NCBI RefSeq assembly: GCF_001005085.2 | Contig: NZ_LBMU02000021.1 | Span: forward strand, 124,001 to 188,000 | DNA from: Streptomyces humi | GTDB taxonomy: Bacteria > Actinomycetota > Actinomycetes > Streptomycetales > Streptomycetaceae | Length of the DNA: 64,000 nt | Reading direction: 5' to 3' | Shown here: positions 51,909-61,620 of the stretch, piece by piece | Layout: every line of letters begins with the position of its first letter | Position numbering within the stretch: position 1 is the first letter of the stretch | Made by a program: the position numbers and the translations under genes | The notes under the pieces: model-generated | What the model was told of the DNA's origin: nothing | Seen by the model: only the letters and a program-made list of their open reading frames with translations | Database searches by the model: none

Positions 51909-52125
51909 CCTCCGGCGTCCGGCCCCTCCGGCGTCACGACCTCTCCGGCGTCACGGCCCCTCCGGCGTCACGACCTCTCCGGCATCACGACCTCTCCAGC
52001 GTCACGGCCCCTCCGGCGTCACGGCCTCCCCAGCGTCACGGCCCCTCCGGCGTCACGGCCTCCCCAGCGTCACGGCCCCTCCGGCGTCACGACCTCCCCA
52101 GCGTCACGGCCCCTCCGGCGTCACG
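51909..52125. repeat. 18-bp tandem array abutting the next gene's stop
   Basis: About twelve copies of CCTCCGGCGTCACGGCCC-like units; the last copy contains the stop codon of the CtaG-like gene. On the plus strand the units are C-rich, the opposite bias of the preceding array. Confidence 0.88.
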
Positions 52126-53173
52126 GCTCGCCGTGCTGGCGGCGGATCCGGGCGGCCACCTCGTTCTCCTCCGTCTCCCACCAGGGGCGGACCCGCGCCG
52201 CGGCCGGTGCGGGAGCGGACGCGGATGCAGACGCGGGAGCGGATGGGGACGCTGATGCGGAAGCTGGTGTGGGGCGCGGCGGCGGAGCCGGTGGCGTGGT
52301 CGCCGCCAGTTGCTCGTCCAGCCGCCGGTCCAGGGCCGCCGTCTGGATCCGTTCCGCCCGCGCCCACTGGAAGAGGATCGTCAGCAGGAACGGCAGCGCG
52401 ACCAGCTCGGCGATGCTCACCATCGCACCGCCGCCGACCTGCTGGTCGTACTGGACGTCGGGGGCCCAGGCCGGATGGTGGTGGAGGTACCAGGCACCCG
52501 CGATCAGCGTGCCGTGGGTCATCACGACGACCCCGGGCACCGCGTCGATCACCCCGTCCAGGAAGACCAGGGCCGCCCGCACCGGGTGGCTGCACCAGGC
52601 CGGCAGGGTCTCCTCGCGGGTCAGCACCGGTACGACGAAGAGGCAGCCCGCCACCAGCAGGTGCAGGTACATCAGCTCGTGCAGCCAGCCCACCCGCAGC
52701 GCGGTGGCGAAGTACGGCGTGAAGTAGACCGTCAGCTCGGTGGCGAGCACCAGCGCCGTGCTGACCAGGGGGAAGGTCAGCAGCCGGAGCACCCGCCCGG
52801 TCGTCGCCCGGCGCACCCTGCCCGCCGCGTCCGCGGGCAGCGCCGTCACCGCGAGCCGCAGCGGGTCGCCCAGGGCGAGGCCGAGCGGGGCCACCAGGTC
52901 GAGCAGGATGTTCTGCACGGCCGCGGGCCAGAACAACACGCGGTCGTAGACGGCGAGGCTCGACATCGTCGCCACGACCAGCGTGCCCAGGCCGAGGAAC
53001 GCGAAGGCGGCGGTCCGGGCCGGGGACCAGACCCCGCCCCGGCCGCGCACCCGCGCCACGCCCCAGCCGTACAGGCCGCCCAGAACCAGGACCAGCAACA
53101 GCGCGGGTACGTCCAGCTGCCATGACGTCAGCAGCCGGCCGGCGGTCAGCTCGGCCATCCGGCTCACGGTCAC
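52121..53173 (-). CDS. Cytochrome oxidase assembly-like protein (CtaG/DUF2243-type)
   Basis: The 350-residue protein has about seven helices with LLDLVAPLGLALGDPLRLA, FTPYFATAL and WYLHHHPAWAP, typical of the caa3/CtaG-like family. It may deliver copper to cytochrome oxidase. The C-terminus is a Ser/Ala/Pro-rich tail. GTG 53173 has AAGGAG 9 nt upstream; ATG 53158 is a downstream alternative. Confidence 0.8.
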   Translation of the reverse strand: MTVSRMAELTAGRLLTSWQLDVPALLLVLVLGGLYGWGVARVRGRGGVWSPARTAAFAFLGLGTLVVATMSSLAVYDRVLFWPAAVQNILLDLVAPLGLALGDPLRLAVTALPADAAGRVRRATTGRVLRLLTFPLVSTALVLATELTVYFTPYFATALRVGWLHELMYLHLLVAGCLFVVPVLTREETLPAWCSHPVRAALVFLDGVIDAVPGVVVMTHGTLIAGAWYLHHHPAWAPDVQYDQQVGGGAMVSIAELVALPFLLTILFQWARAERIQTAALDRRLDEQLAATTPPAPPPRPTPASASASPSAPASASASAPAPAAARVRPWWETEENEVAARIRRQHGEP

Positions 53174-53717
53174 GGGTCCACGCTCCTTCGGCTCCGGGAC
53201 GAAACGGGTCACGTCAGGCCCACTGCGCGACGCTATACCCGGGCCGCCCGGAGCGGGCACAGGGGTACGGGCACGACCGGCACGATCACCGGAACGGGTT
53301 GCCGGGCCACCAGGTTGCCGGGCCGCCAAGGTGCCGGGCCGCCAAGGTGCCAGGCCGCCTGACCTCGTGACCGCCCGGCCGCCAGATTGCCGGGTTGCCT
53401 GGCCGCCGGGTTGCCTGGCCGCCCGCCGCCTGCCGCCCGCCGCCCGCCGCCCGCCGCCCGCCGCGTGACCGCCGAACCGCCCGCCCTCGTCACGGAGCCG
53501 CAGGTCCTCGTCACAGTTCTGTGCCGGGCCTGGGTGATCCTTGTCCACTTCCGTTCGGCCGTACCTACAGTGATCAACACGGCCTGGAGATCTGACCGTC
53601 TCCGCCGCCCCCTCCCGGAGCTGGACCGGCACACCGGGGACGCACGTCCGGGGGACACAGGGGATTCAGGGGATTCAGGGGACACGGGGGTCTTTCATCA
53701 TGGGGGAACGTTTCGTC
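53174..53717. other. 544-bp repeat-rich intergenic region
   Basis: The left part holds direct repeats (TTGCCGGGCCGCCA-like, CCGCCCG-runs near 53420-53465). The right part has ordinary GC and probably the promoter of the secreted protein gene (TTGTCC at 53542 and TACAGT at 53567, spacing 19). No gene or RNA is seen. Confidence 0.5.
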
Positions 53718-54380
53718 ATGCCTCGGCGCCTGCCGACGCGGCCCGTCGCCGCGCTGCTCGCCGCCGTCGGGATCGTCGCCGGGGTGCTGGTCGGCGCGCC
53801 GGGGCTGGAGACGGTGGTGGGGTGCGGGACCTCGGGGGACCTGTATCCCTCGCAGACCGCGAAGGACTGGGTGTCGTACGCCGATCACGTCGTCGTGGCC
53901 AGCCCGACCGCGGAGCGGGAGACCAACCGGCGGACCTACGACAAGGGGGCCGTGGCGTACGCGACGGACCGGCTGGTGAGCTTCAGGACGGACAGCAGGC
54001 TGTGGTCGCGCAGCTCGCCCCGGCACACCCTCGACGCCTCCTTCGACATGGTCGCCCCCGGCTGGGAGGTCTACCGGTCCAGCGGGACCCGCGTGGCCGA
54101 GACGGCCACCGACGCACCCCGTCTCCAGGCCGGCCACACGTACCTGCTCGCCCTGCGCTGGCACGAGGGCGGCTGGGCCGTTCTCGGCGAGGGCGGCGCC
54201 GTGCCCTTCGACGACCACACCGGCGACCAGGGTGAGTGGTGCGGGCGGGTGCTGAGCAAGGAGGACGTGGCCGAGGGCGAACGCTTCTCCCGGCGTGCCG
54301 ACCACAGCCTGGAGAAGGCGCTGCTGGGGCAGGGCGAGCAGGCCGCCAGGGACGCCCTGAACCGCGCGGCCCGCGGCTGA
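53718..54380 (+). CDS. Hypothetical secreted protein
   Basis: The 220-residue protein has an N-terminal signal (PVAALLAAVGIVAGVLVGA) followed by a domain with two Cys (VVGCGTSG, GEWCGRV) and YADHVVVASPTAE, reminiscent of extracytoplasmic proteins of unknown role. ATG 53718 has GGGGGAA 9 nt upstream; ATG 53700 is an alternative. Confidence 0.65.
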   Translation: MPRRLPTRPVAALLAAVGIVAGVLVGAPGLETVVGCGTSGDLYPSQTAKDWVSYADHVVVASPTAERETNRRTYDKGAVAYATDRLVSFRTDSRLWSRSSPRHTLDASFDMVAPGWEVYRSSGTRVAETATDAPRLQAGHTYLLALRWHEGGWAVLGEGGAVPFDDHTGDQGEWCGRVLSKEDVAEGERFSRRADHSLEKALLGQGEQAARDALNRAARG

Positions 54381-54600
54381 ACCCCGCACGCGGCGGCCCG
54401 GGAGGGGTCGCGCGCACCCCGCCCCGCCCTACCCCCCCGGTACACAGGCACCCACATCTCCCCCACTGAAATGGCATGAACCGTTCACCTGGGCTCCACA
54501 TATGACGCGTTGGTGCGCAAGGAACCGGCCATTGACTCTCGGGCGCGGCACCCCGCTTCGGAGCCGCATGGGGAGAACTGTTTCCGTATAGGGGGGCACA
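54381..54600. promoter_or_regulatory. Promoter region of the pst-like operon
   Basis: GTTCACCTGGG at 54483-54493 resembles one PhoP-box half-repeat of Streptomyces, but the adjacent repeat matches poorly. No other site is seen. GTG 54601 follows the G-run GGGGGGCACA. Confidence 0.3.
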
Positions 54601-55623
54601 GTGGTGTCCGCGCTCAAGGATTCCGCCGGGGCGGAATCCGAAAGACCCGTGCCCAGGCGGCCGTCGCCGGCCCGCGGGCTCGGGGACCGGGTCTTCCGGG
54701 TCCAGTTGACGGCCTCCGGGGTCATCGTCCTCGCCATCATGGCCGCCGTAGGGCTCTTCCTGTTGCTCCGGGCCGCGCAGGCGCTGCGGACCAGGGGTGT
54801 CTGGGGCTTCCTCACCACCGCCGAATGGCAGCCTGACGTCCACCGCTTCGGCATCGCGGCGGTACTGACCGGCACCCTGCTGATCGCCGCCGTGGCCGTC
54901 ACGATCAGCGTGCCGCTGGCCCTCGGGACCGCCCTGTTCATCTCGGACATCGCGCCCCGCCCGTTGCGCCGCACGCTCGTCTCCATGGTCGACCTGATGG
55001 CCGCCGTGCCGTCCGTGGTCTACGGCCTGTGGGGCCTGTTCTTCCTCCAGCAGCACGTCATCGGAGTGTCCCGGTGGCTGTCGGACTGGTTCGGCTGGAT
55101 CCCCTTCCTGCACGTCGACGGCACCCAGCCGGGTGAACCGCTCGCCTCCCAGAGCGTCTACACCGCTTCCACCTTCGTCGCCGGCATCGTCGTGGCGCTG
55201 ATGGTCGCGCCGATCCAGTGCTCGGTGATGCGCGAGGTGTTCGCCCAGGCGCCGGCCGGGGAACGGGAGGGCGCCTACGCACTCGGCGCCACCCGCTGGG
55301 GCATGATCCGCGCGGTCGTACTGCCGTACGGCATGGGCGGGATCATCGGCGGCACCATGCTGGGCCTCGGCCGGGCGCTCGGCGAGACCATCGCGGTCTA
55401 CCTGATCATCTCCCCGGTCTTCACCATCCAGCCGCACATCCTGCAAACCGGCTCGAACTCCGTCTCCTCCCTCATCGCCCTGCACTACGGCGATGCCTCC
55501 ACCTTCGGCATGTCGGCGCTGATGGCCGCCGGCCTGGCGCTGTTCCTGCTCACCCTGGCGGTCAACTTCACCGCCTCCTCGATCGTGGCGCGGTCACGGT
55601 CCGGCGCACAGAGCGAGGCGTGA
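54601..55623 (+). CDS. pstC: PstC-like phosphate ABC permease
   Basis: The 340-residue protein has about six helices and the permease EAA loop (YALGATRWGMIRAVVLPYGMGGIIGG). It would form the channel with PstA. GTG 54601. It overlaps no gene but is 2 bp from pstA. No PstB ATPase is present in the window. Confidence 0.9.
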   Translation: MVSALKDSAGAESERPVPRRPSPARGLGDRVFRVQLTASGVIVLAIMAAVGLFLLLRAAQALRTRGVWGFLTTAEWQPDVHRFGIAAVLTGTLLIAAVAVTISVPLALGTALFISDIAPRPLRRTLVSMVDLMAAVPSVVYGLWGLFFLQQHVIGVSRWLSDWFGWIPFLHVDGTQPGEPLASQSVYTASTFVAGIVVALMVAPIQCSVMREVFAQAPAGEREGAYALGATRWGMIRAVVLPYGMGGIIGGTMLGLGRALGETIAVYLIISPVFTIQPHILQTGSNSVSSLIALHYGDASTFGMSALMAAGLALFLLTLAVNFTASSIVARSRSGAQSEA

Positions 55624-55625
55624 CG

Positions 55626-57176
55626 ATGACCGTCGTTGACCTTGAGAAGGGCGCTCCCGAGGACGCCCCGCAGCACACCTCGCAGCACACCTCGCAGGAC
55701 GCCCCGCAGGCCTCCCCGCAGGGCACCCCTGGGGAGGCCGCCGCCGAGGGCACTCCCGCCGGGCCGGCCGTGGCCGCCGCGGTCCCCGACGTACCGCGCC
55801 GGATCGGCGGGGTCACCCGCTCCGGGGTGCTGTCGGTGTTCGGCGCCGCCGCCTCCGGACTGTGCGTCGCCGTCCTCCTCTTCGGTGAACTCGCGCCGTT
55901 CTCGGGCGCCTTGGGCTTCTTCGTCACCGCGTACCTCTCGTTCCTCGGTCTCTACGCGGTGCTGACGGGGCTGGAGGAGGACGGGCAGGCGGTACGGGAC
56001 CGGGTGATGACCGTCGTCCTGTGGTCGGCGGGCGGGCTGATGTTCGCCGCGCTCACCATGGTCGTCGGCTTCACCGCCTGGCGCGGCCGGGAGGCGCTGC
56101 CGCACGCCAACTTCTTCACCCAGGACATGCAGGCGGCGGGCCCGCTCGACCCGCTGACCGACGGCGGCATCGCGCACGCCATGCTCGGCACGCTCATCAT
56201 GATCGCCATCGCGCTGGCGATCACGGTGCCGCTGGGCCTGGCCTGCGCGGTGTACCTGAACCAGATCCCGGGCCGGTTCTCCCGCTTCGTGCGGACGATC
56301 GTCGAGGCGATGACCGCGCTGCCGTCCATCGTGGCCGGCCTGATGGTGTACGCCGTCTGGATCCTCAACCTGGGGATGCAGAAGTCGGGTCTGGCGGCGG
56401 GCTTCGCGATCAGCGTGATGATGCTGCCGATCGTGATCCGCGCGGCGGACGTGGTGCTGCGCCTGGTCCCCGGCACCCTCACGGAGGCGTCCGAGGCGCT
56501 CGGCGCCCCGCGCTGGCGCACGGTCTGGCACGTGGTCCTGCCCACCGCGCGCTCGGGCCTCGCGACCGCCGTCATCCTCGGCACGGCCCGCGGCATCGGC
56601 GAGACGTCCCCGGTGCTGCTCACCGCGGGCTTCACGGCGGCGCTCAACGCCGACCCGACGAACGGCCCGATGATCTCCCTCCCGCTGGCCGTCTTCAACT
56701 TCGTCAAGTCTCCCGAGCCCACGATGATCGCGCGCGGCTTCGGCGCGGCGGCGGTCCTGATGGCGCTGGTCCTGGTGCTCTTCGTGATCGCCCGCGTGAT
56801 CGGTGGCCGCGGCCCCGGCCACCAGAACAAGCGCCAGGCGAGGAGAGCGGCCAGGGCCTCCCGCAGGGACGCCCGGAGATTCACCGAACTCCACACCCCG
56901 GGACTGGAGTTGTTCGCGACCGGTTCCTCCGGAACCGACGGCGACACCGAGCGCCCCGAAAGGGGCACGGGGAACGGCGCGCCCAGCCCCCACGCACCCG
57001 CACCCGCACCCGCACCCGCACCCGCACCCGCCGACGGCGATCCCGCCTCCCGGGACAACACCCCCGCACCCGCCGACGGCGATCCCGCCCCACAGGGGCC
57101 ACCCGCACCCGACAACGAAACCCGCACGGGTGGTGCGGGTGGGAACTCAGACGCTGCCACAGGAGACGCACACTGA
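55626..57176 (+). CDS. pstA: PstA-like permease with extended, low-complexity ends
   Basis: The 516-residue protein is longer than a typical PstA (about 280-300). It starts with TSQ/PQ-rich repeats (QHTSQHTSQDAPQ), has the permease EAA loop (EALGAPRWRTVWHVVLPTARSG) and ends with a Pro/Ala/Asp-rich cytoplasmic tail including PAPAPAPAPAPA. Stop overlaps the pstS-like start (TGATG). Confidence 0.88.
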   Translation: MTVVDLEKGAPEDAPQHTSQHTSQDAPQASPQGTPGEAAAEGTPAGPAVAAAVPDVPRRIGGVTRSGVLSVFGAAASGLCVAVLLFGELAPFSGALGFFVTAYLSFLGLYAVLTGLEEDGQAVRDRVMTVVLWSAGGLMFAALTMVVGFTAWRGREALPHANFFTQDMQAAGPLDPLTDGGIAHAMLGTLIMIAIALAITVPLGLACAVYLNQIPGRFSRFVRTIVEAMTALPSIVAGLMVYAVWILNLGMQKSGLAAGFAISVMMLPIVIRAADVVLRLVPGTLTEASEALGAPRWRTVWHVVLPTARSGLATAVILGTARGIGETSPVLLTAGFTAALNADPTNGPMISLPLAVFNFVKSPEPTMIARGFGAAAVLMALVLVLFVIARVIGGRGPGHQNKRQARRAARASRRDARRFTELHTPGLELFATGSSGTDGDTERPERGTGNGAPSPHAPAPAPAPAPAPADGDPASRDNTPAPADGDPAPQGPPAPDNETRTGGAGGNSDAATGDAH

Positions 57177-58879
57177 TGTCCAGCCTCGTCATCAACGCCC
57201 TCAGACGGCTGGGCATCCTGGCCGCACTCATAGGCGTCCTCAGCACAGCCACCCCCGCTTCGGCCGACTCCTACACCCCCATCGCCGGCGCCGGCTCCAC
57301 CTGGGCCGAGAACGCCGTCGACCAGTGGCGGCGTGACGTCAACAAGAACGGCATGCGCATCAGCTACGCCGGTACCGGTTCGTCGGACGGCCGGCGCCAG
57401 TTCCTCTCCGGCACCGTGGACTTCGCCGTCTCCGACATCCCCTTCCAGACGAACCCCACCGACGGCAGCGCGGCCGAACGCCCCGCGAAGGGCTCGTACG
57501 CCTACATGCCGATCGTCGCCGGCGGCACGGTGTTCATGTACCACCTCACGGTCAACGGCAAGAAGGTCACCAACCTCCGCCTCTCCGGCGACGTGGTAAC
57601 CAAGATCTTCACCGGGGTCGTCAAGAGCTGGGACGACCCGACGATCAAGGCCGACAACCCCGGCCTTCAGCTGCCGCACCGCACCATCGTCCCCGTCGTC
57701 CGCTCCGACGGCTCCGGCTCCACCGCCCAGTTCACGATGTGGATGGCGAACCAGCACAAGGCACTGTGGAACGCCTACTGCGCCAAGGTCGGCCGCTCGG
57801 GATCCTGCGGACAGACGTCGTACTACCCCACCGTCTCCGGCATGATCGCCCAGTCCGGTGACCTCGGGGTGGCCGGCTACGTCGCCCAGAACTACGGCGA
57901 GGGCGCCATCGGGTACGTCAACTACTCGTACGCGCTCAACGCGCACTACCCGGTCGCCAAGGTCCTGAACCACGCGGGCTACTACACCGAGCCGACCCCG
58001 CAGAACGTGGCGGTCTCGCTCCTCAAGGCGAGGATCAACACCGACAGGAACTCGGCGGACTACCTCACCCAGCAGCTCGACGGCGTCTACAACGACTCCG
58101 ACAAGCGCAACTACCCGCTGTCCAGCTACTCGTACATGATCCTGCCCCTGAAGGTGCAGGGCACCTTCACCGAGGCCAAGGGCAAGACGCTCGGCGCGTT
58201 CTCCTACTACTTCATGTGCCAGGGCCAGCAGCAGGCGCCGAACCTCGGCTACTCGCCGCTCCCGATCAACCTCGTCCAGGCCGGCTTCGACCAGATCCGC
58301 CGGATCCCGGGCGTGCAGACGCAGAACATCAACATCAAGAACTGCAACAACCCGACCTTCACCGCCAACGGCGAGAACCGGCTCGCGCAGACCGCGCCCT
58401 ACCCGCCCGCCTGTGACCGGAAGGGCGCCGCACCCTGCACCAGCGGCAGCGGCGGCGCCACGACCAGCTCCGGCAACGGCAGTGGCGGCGGCAGCTCCTC
58501 CGGCGGTTCGACCGGCTCCACCGGCACCGGCTCCAACGGCGGTGCCACCACCGGCGGCTCCGGCTCGGCCGGCGGCAACAGCGCCCAGCCCTCCGTCGAC
58601 CCCGACACCGGCCAGACCATCTCCCCCGGCGGCGCCACGGGTACGGCCGCCGGCGGTACCGGCGCGGGCACCGACGGCACGGTGGCCCTCGCCCAGCCCG
58701 TCGCCGTCGCCACCGCACACGGCTGGACCGGCACCCAGACGCTGATGCTGCTGGCCGCGGTCCTGGTCTTCGGTCTGCTCCTGCTGCCCTCGGTGGTCTC
58801 CCGCCTGGTCGGCAGCAGGGCCGCCGGCAACGCCCAGGACAACGGCACCAGCCGCTCCGACGACGGGACTTCGCGATGA
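57176..58879 (+). CDS. pstS: PstS-like phosphate-binding protein with C-terminal membrane anchor
   Basis: The 567-residue protein has a signal peptide (about 1-30, ATPASA), the phosphate-binding fold (GAGSTWAENAVDQW, YAGTGSSDG, SDGSGSTAQF), a Gly/Ser/Thr-rich linker and a C-terminal helix (about 520-545, TLMLLAAVLVFGLLLLPSVV) followed by a charged tail. A binding protein fixed at its C-terminus is unlike soluble PstS. Overlaps the next gene by 4 bp (ATGA). Confidence 0.88.
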   Translation: MSSLVINALRRLGILAALIGVLSTATPASADSYTPIAGAGSTWAENAVDQWRRDVNKNGMRISYAGTGSSDGRRQFLSGTVDFAVSDIPFQTNPTDGSAAERPAKGSYAYMPIVAGGTVFMYHLTVNGKKVTNLRLSGDVVTKIFTGVVKSWDDPTIKADNPGLQLPHRTIVPVVRSDGSGSTAQFTMWMANQHKALWNAYCAKVGRSGSCGQTSYYPTVSGMIAQSGDLGVAGYVAQNYGEGAIGYVNYSYALNAHYPVAKVLNHAGYYTEPTPQNVAVSLLKARINTDRNSADYLTQQLDGVYNDSDKRNYPLSSYSYMILPLKVQGTFTEAKGKTLGAFSYYFMCQGQQQAPNLGYSPLPINLVQAGFDQIRRIPGVQTQNINIKNCNNPTFTANGENRLAQTAPYPPACDRKGAAPCTSGSGGATTSSGNGSGGGSSSGGSTGSTGTGSNGGATTGGSGSAGGNSAQPSVDPDTGQTISPGGATGTAAGGTGAGTDGTVALAQPVAVATAHGWTGTQTLMLLAAVLVFGLLLLPSVVSRLVGSRAAGNAQDNGTSRSDDGTSR

Positions 58880-61485
58880 GACGCGCCCGGACACGCAACG
58901 CACTGATACGCCTGCTGGCCGGCGCCGCCGTCGGCGCCCTCGCCGGACTCGCGGTCGCCCAGACCGCTCCCCCGGCCGCCGCGGCCACCGGCTCCGCGGT
59001 GACCGTCTCCGGGCGCGGCGAGTTCAAGGACATGAGGTTCACGGTCTCCCAGACCAAGGACCTCACCAGCCAGGCCGTCACCGTGAGCTGGACCGGCGGC
59101 ACGCCGACCACCTTCGCGGGCACCCAGTTCAACACCGACTTCGTGCAGATCATGCAGTGCTGGGGCGACGACGACGGCACGGTCCCGGCCAACCCCGGTC
59201 CGTCGCGCACCCAGTGCCAGTACGGCGCCTCCCCGACCACCAACCGCACCAGCTGGCCGGGCAACGGCCAGGACGACACCCGGCAGATCTTCTACAGCGC
59301 CGACCCGACCAACTACGGCCAGGACAACCGGTACGGCGCCGCCAACCCGAACGCCCCGGGCGAGGTCCCCTTCAAGTCGGTGGACGGCACCACGATCACC
59401 ACCAACACCCAGAACAACGCGCTGTTCAACTACAACACCACCAACGAGATCGACTTCGCCCGTACCGGCACCAACGGCACCGGCAAGGAGTTCTTCGAGG
59501 TCCAGACCGCCAACGAGGCACCCCACCTCGGCTGCGGCATCCCGGTCACCACCGACGGCGTCACCAGGCCCCGCTCCTGCTGGCTGGTGATCGTCCCGCA
59601 GGGGCACCTCGACCTGGACGGCAAGCCGTACGCGGACCAGAGCCAGGTCAACGCGGGCTCCCCGGTCTCCTCCACCAACTGGCGGAACCGGATCGCGGTC
59701 AGGCTGGACTTCAACAGCGTCGGCAGCAACTGCGCCCTCGGCGCCGAGGAGCGCCCCACCACCGGCAGCGAGCTGGCGGCGGACGCGATGACCAGCTGGC
59801 AGGCCCAGCTCTGCTCGGTCGGCAAGGTCTACGGCTACACGGAGCTCGGCGAGCCCGACACCCGGTCCCGGCTGATCTCGGACTCCTCTTCGACGGGCCT
59901 GGCCTTCACCACCCGGAAACTGGGCGCGGACGCGGGCACCAGCGCGCCGCCGGGTACCACGACCTACGCACCGGTCGCGCTCTCCGGAGCCGTCATCGGA
60001 TTCACGATCGAGCGCAGACCCAAGTCCGGGGCGCCGGACAGCATCGCGAAGCTCGCCGGCACCAAGGTCGAGTCCGTCAAGCTGAACCAGCGCCTGGTCG
60101 CCAAGCTGCTCACCGAGTCGTACCGCAACTCCACCTGGGGCTCGGTCGTCAACGGCACGGCGGCCAAGGGGTACGGCTGGACGAAGAACAACCCGGCCGG
60201 TATCGCCTCCGACCCCGAGTTCATCGCCCTGAACCCGGAGTTCCAGTACCTGTCGGTCGCCGAGACGCCGGCCACCGACACCGACCTGATCACCTCGCTC
60301 GGTCACTCCGACACCGCCCGCGCGATCTGGCAGTGGGTCCTCGCCGACAAGGAGGCCCGGCAGTTCCTCGCGGGTGTCCCGGACGACGACGGCATGCGGG
60401 TCAACCCGTACTACAGCACCAACGCCGACCTGAACCCGACCGGTATCGCCTTCGACCCGTCGAGCACCGACGACTACCCGAAGAGCGACCCGTGGTGCAC
60501 GGTGCCGCCCGGCTCGGACGCGCCGTCCACCGCCACCCAGTGCATGACCGACTTCCACCCCTACGTGGACGACATGCATTCCGGCGCCCTGCACACCCGG
60601 CGCGCGGACACCCTGTGGAAATCCACGTGGGACGCGCTGTCCAGCCCGCAGGCGTACAAGAGCCCGGGCCCGCAGACGGTCGGCTCGCGCTTCATCATCA
60701 CGATCACGGACACGGCGTCCGCGGCCCGGTACGGCCTTCAGACCGCCGAGCTGAAGAACACCGCCGGCACGTACGTGGCCCCGAGCACGGCCGGCCTGAG
60801 CGCGGCCGCCGCGACCGCCACCGGCTCCGGTGTCGCCGAGATCACCCCGGCCAACGCCACGGCCAAGGCCGCCTACCCGCTCTCCGAGCTGGTCTACGCG
60901 GCGGTCCGGCCCGGCAAGGTGAGCCAGGCCGCCCGCTGGGACTACGCGGCCCTGCTGCACTACGTCGCCGCGACCGGCCAGACCCCGGGCGCCGACCCGG
61001 GCAAGCTGCCCGACGGCTACGCCCCGCTCTCCGCGAAGCTGCGCGCCCAGACCGTGAAGGCGGCGAACTCGCTGCTCGACTACACCGGCCCGACCTCGGC
61101 GAGCGCCGGCTCGGCCGACGGCGGCGGTACCGACACGAGCGGGGGCGGCGCCCCCAGTGCCACCGCCGCGGCCGACGGCGGCACGACCGGCGACGCCGGA
61201 ACGGGTACGCCGACCGACGGCGCCGGCACCTCGCCCAGCGCCAAGGCGTCCTTCGACGGCGGCAAGGCGCTGGAGACCACCGCGGCCGGGAACACCCCGG
61301 CGGACCCGGCCACTCCGCTGCGCTACGCAGTGCCGGTCGGGGCCGCGCTCGGGGCCGTCGCCGGGGTCGGGGCGCCCTTCGCGGGCGGACGTCGGCTGTC
61401 GATGGCTTCCATGACGACGGCGGTACGTCGGCTGCGAGCGCGTCGTGGCTGGTCGCGCCCACGCGGCGGAGCCGCAAATGGATAA
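58876..61485 (+). CDS. Large secreted PstS-like/unknown surface protein
   Basis: The 869-residue protein has a signal peptide (about 1-37), a long Thr/Ser-rich extracytoplasmic region with a few conserved Cys, a Gly/Thr-rich linker and a C-terminal helix (PLRYAVPVGAALGAVAGVG). Its last residues (MTTAVRRLRARRGWSRPRGG) are encoded by the 39-bp dispersed repeat. I do not recognise the domain with certainty; a PstS-like fold is possible. Confidence 0.75.
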   Translation: MRRARTRNALIRLLAGAAVGALAGLAVAQTAPPAAAATGSAVTVSGRGEFKDMRFTVSQTKDLTSQAVTVSWTGGTPTTFAGTQFNTDFVQIMQCWGDDDGTVPANPGPSRTQCQYGASPTTNRTSWPGNGQDDTRQIFYSADPTNYGQDNRYGAANPNAPGEVPFKSVDGTTITTNTQNNALFNYNTTNEIDFARTGTNGTGKEFFEVQTANEAPHLGCGIPVTTDGVTRPRSCWLVIVPQGHLDLDGKPYADQSQVNAGSPVSSTNWRNRIAVRLDFNSVGSNCALGAEERPTTGSELAADAMTSWQAQLCSVGKVYGYTELGEPDTRSRLISDSSSTGLAFTTRKLGADAGTSAPPGTTTYAPVALSGAVIGFTIERRPKSGAPDSIAKLAGTKVESVKLNQRLVAKLLTESYRNSTWGSVVNGTAAKGYGWTKNNPAGIASDPEFIALNPEFQYLSVAETPATDTDLITSLGHSDTARAIWQWVLADKEARQFLAGVPDDDGMRVNPYYSTNADLNPTGIAFDPSSTDDYPKSDPWCTVPPGSDAPSTATQCMTDFHPYVDDMHSGALHTRRADTLWKSTWDALSSPQAYKSPGPQTVGSRFIITITDTASAARYGLQTAELKNTAGTYVAPSTAGLSAAAATATGSGVAEITPANATAKAAYPLSELVYAAVRPGKVSQAARWDYAALLHYVAATGQTPGADPGKLPDGYAPLSAKLRAQTVKAANSLLDYTGPTSASAGSADGGGTDTSGGGAPSATAAADGGTTGDAGTGTPTDGAGTSPSAKASFDGGKALETTAAGNTPADPATPLRYAVPVGAALGAVAGVGAPFAGGRRLSMASMTTAVRRLRARRGWSRPRGGAANG
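61438..61476. repeat. 39-bp dispersed repeat, copy 2, coding
   Basis: Identical to 2250-2288 but here it lies inside the 3' end of the large surface-protein gene and encodes its basic C-terminus. The gene stop follows at 61483-61485. Confidence 0.85.
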
Positions 61486-61523
61486 CGCCCCGCGCCCCTG
61501 ACGGGGCGCTCCCCACAGACGGC

Positions 61524-61554
61524 CGTCCGCCCCGAAAGGCAGTCGGGGCGGACG
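61524..61554. terminator. Strong 12-bp hairpin terminator
   Basis: CGTCCGCCCCGA (61524-61535) and TCGGGGCGGACG (61543-61554) are perfect complements with a 7-nt loop, after the pst-like operon and before the next binding-protein gene. Confidence 0.8.
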
Positions 61555-61620
61555 GTTCGCACCACCCTGCCAGATCCTCTGGCAACACCCAGCTAGCTAG
61601 CTCTTGTCAGGAGACTCTCG

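Noticed and set aside
51700..52125. Tandem arrays as a CRISPR
   Set aside because: Repeat units are contiguous and there are no unique spacers or cas genes nearby.
54483..54504. PhoP box before the pst-like operon
   Set aside because: Only one half-repeat matches; not strong enough to call a site.
55952..58903. A 983-codon minus-strand frame opposite pstA/pstS
   Set aside because: Opposite strand of genes with clear permease and binding-protein motifs.
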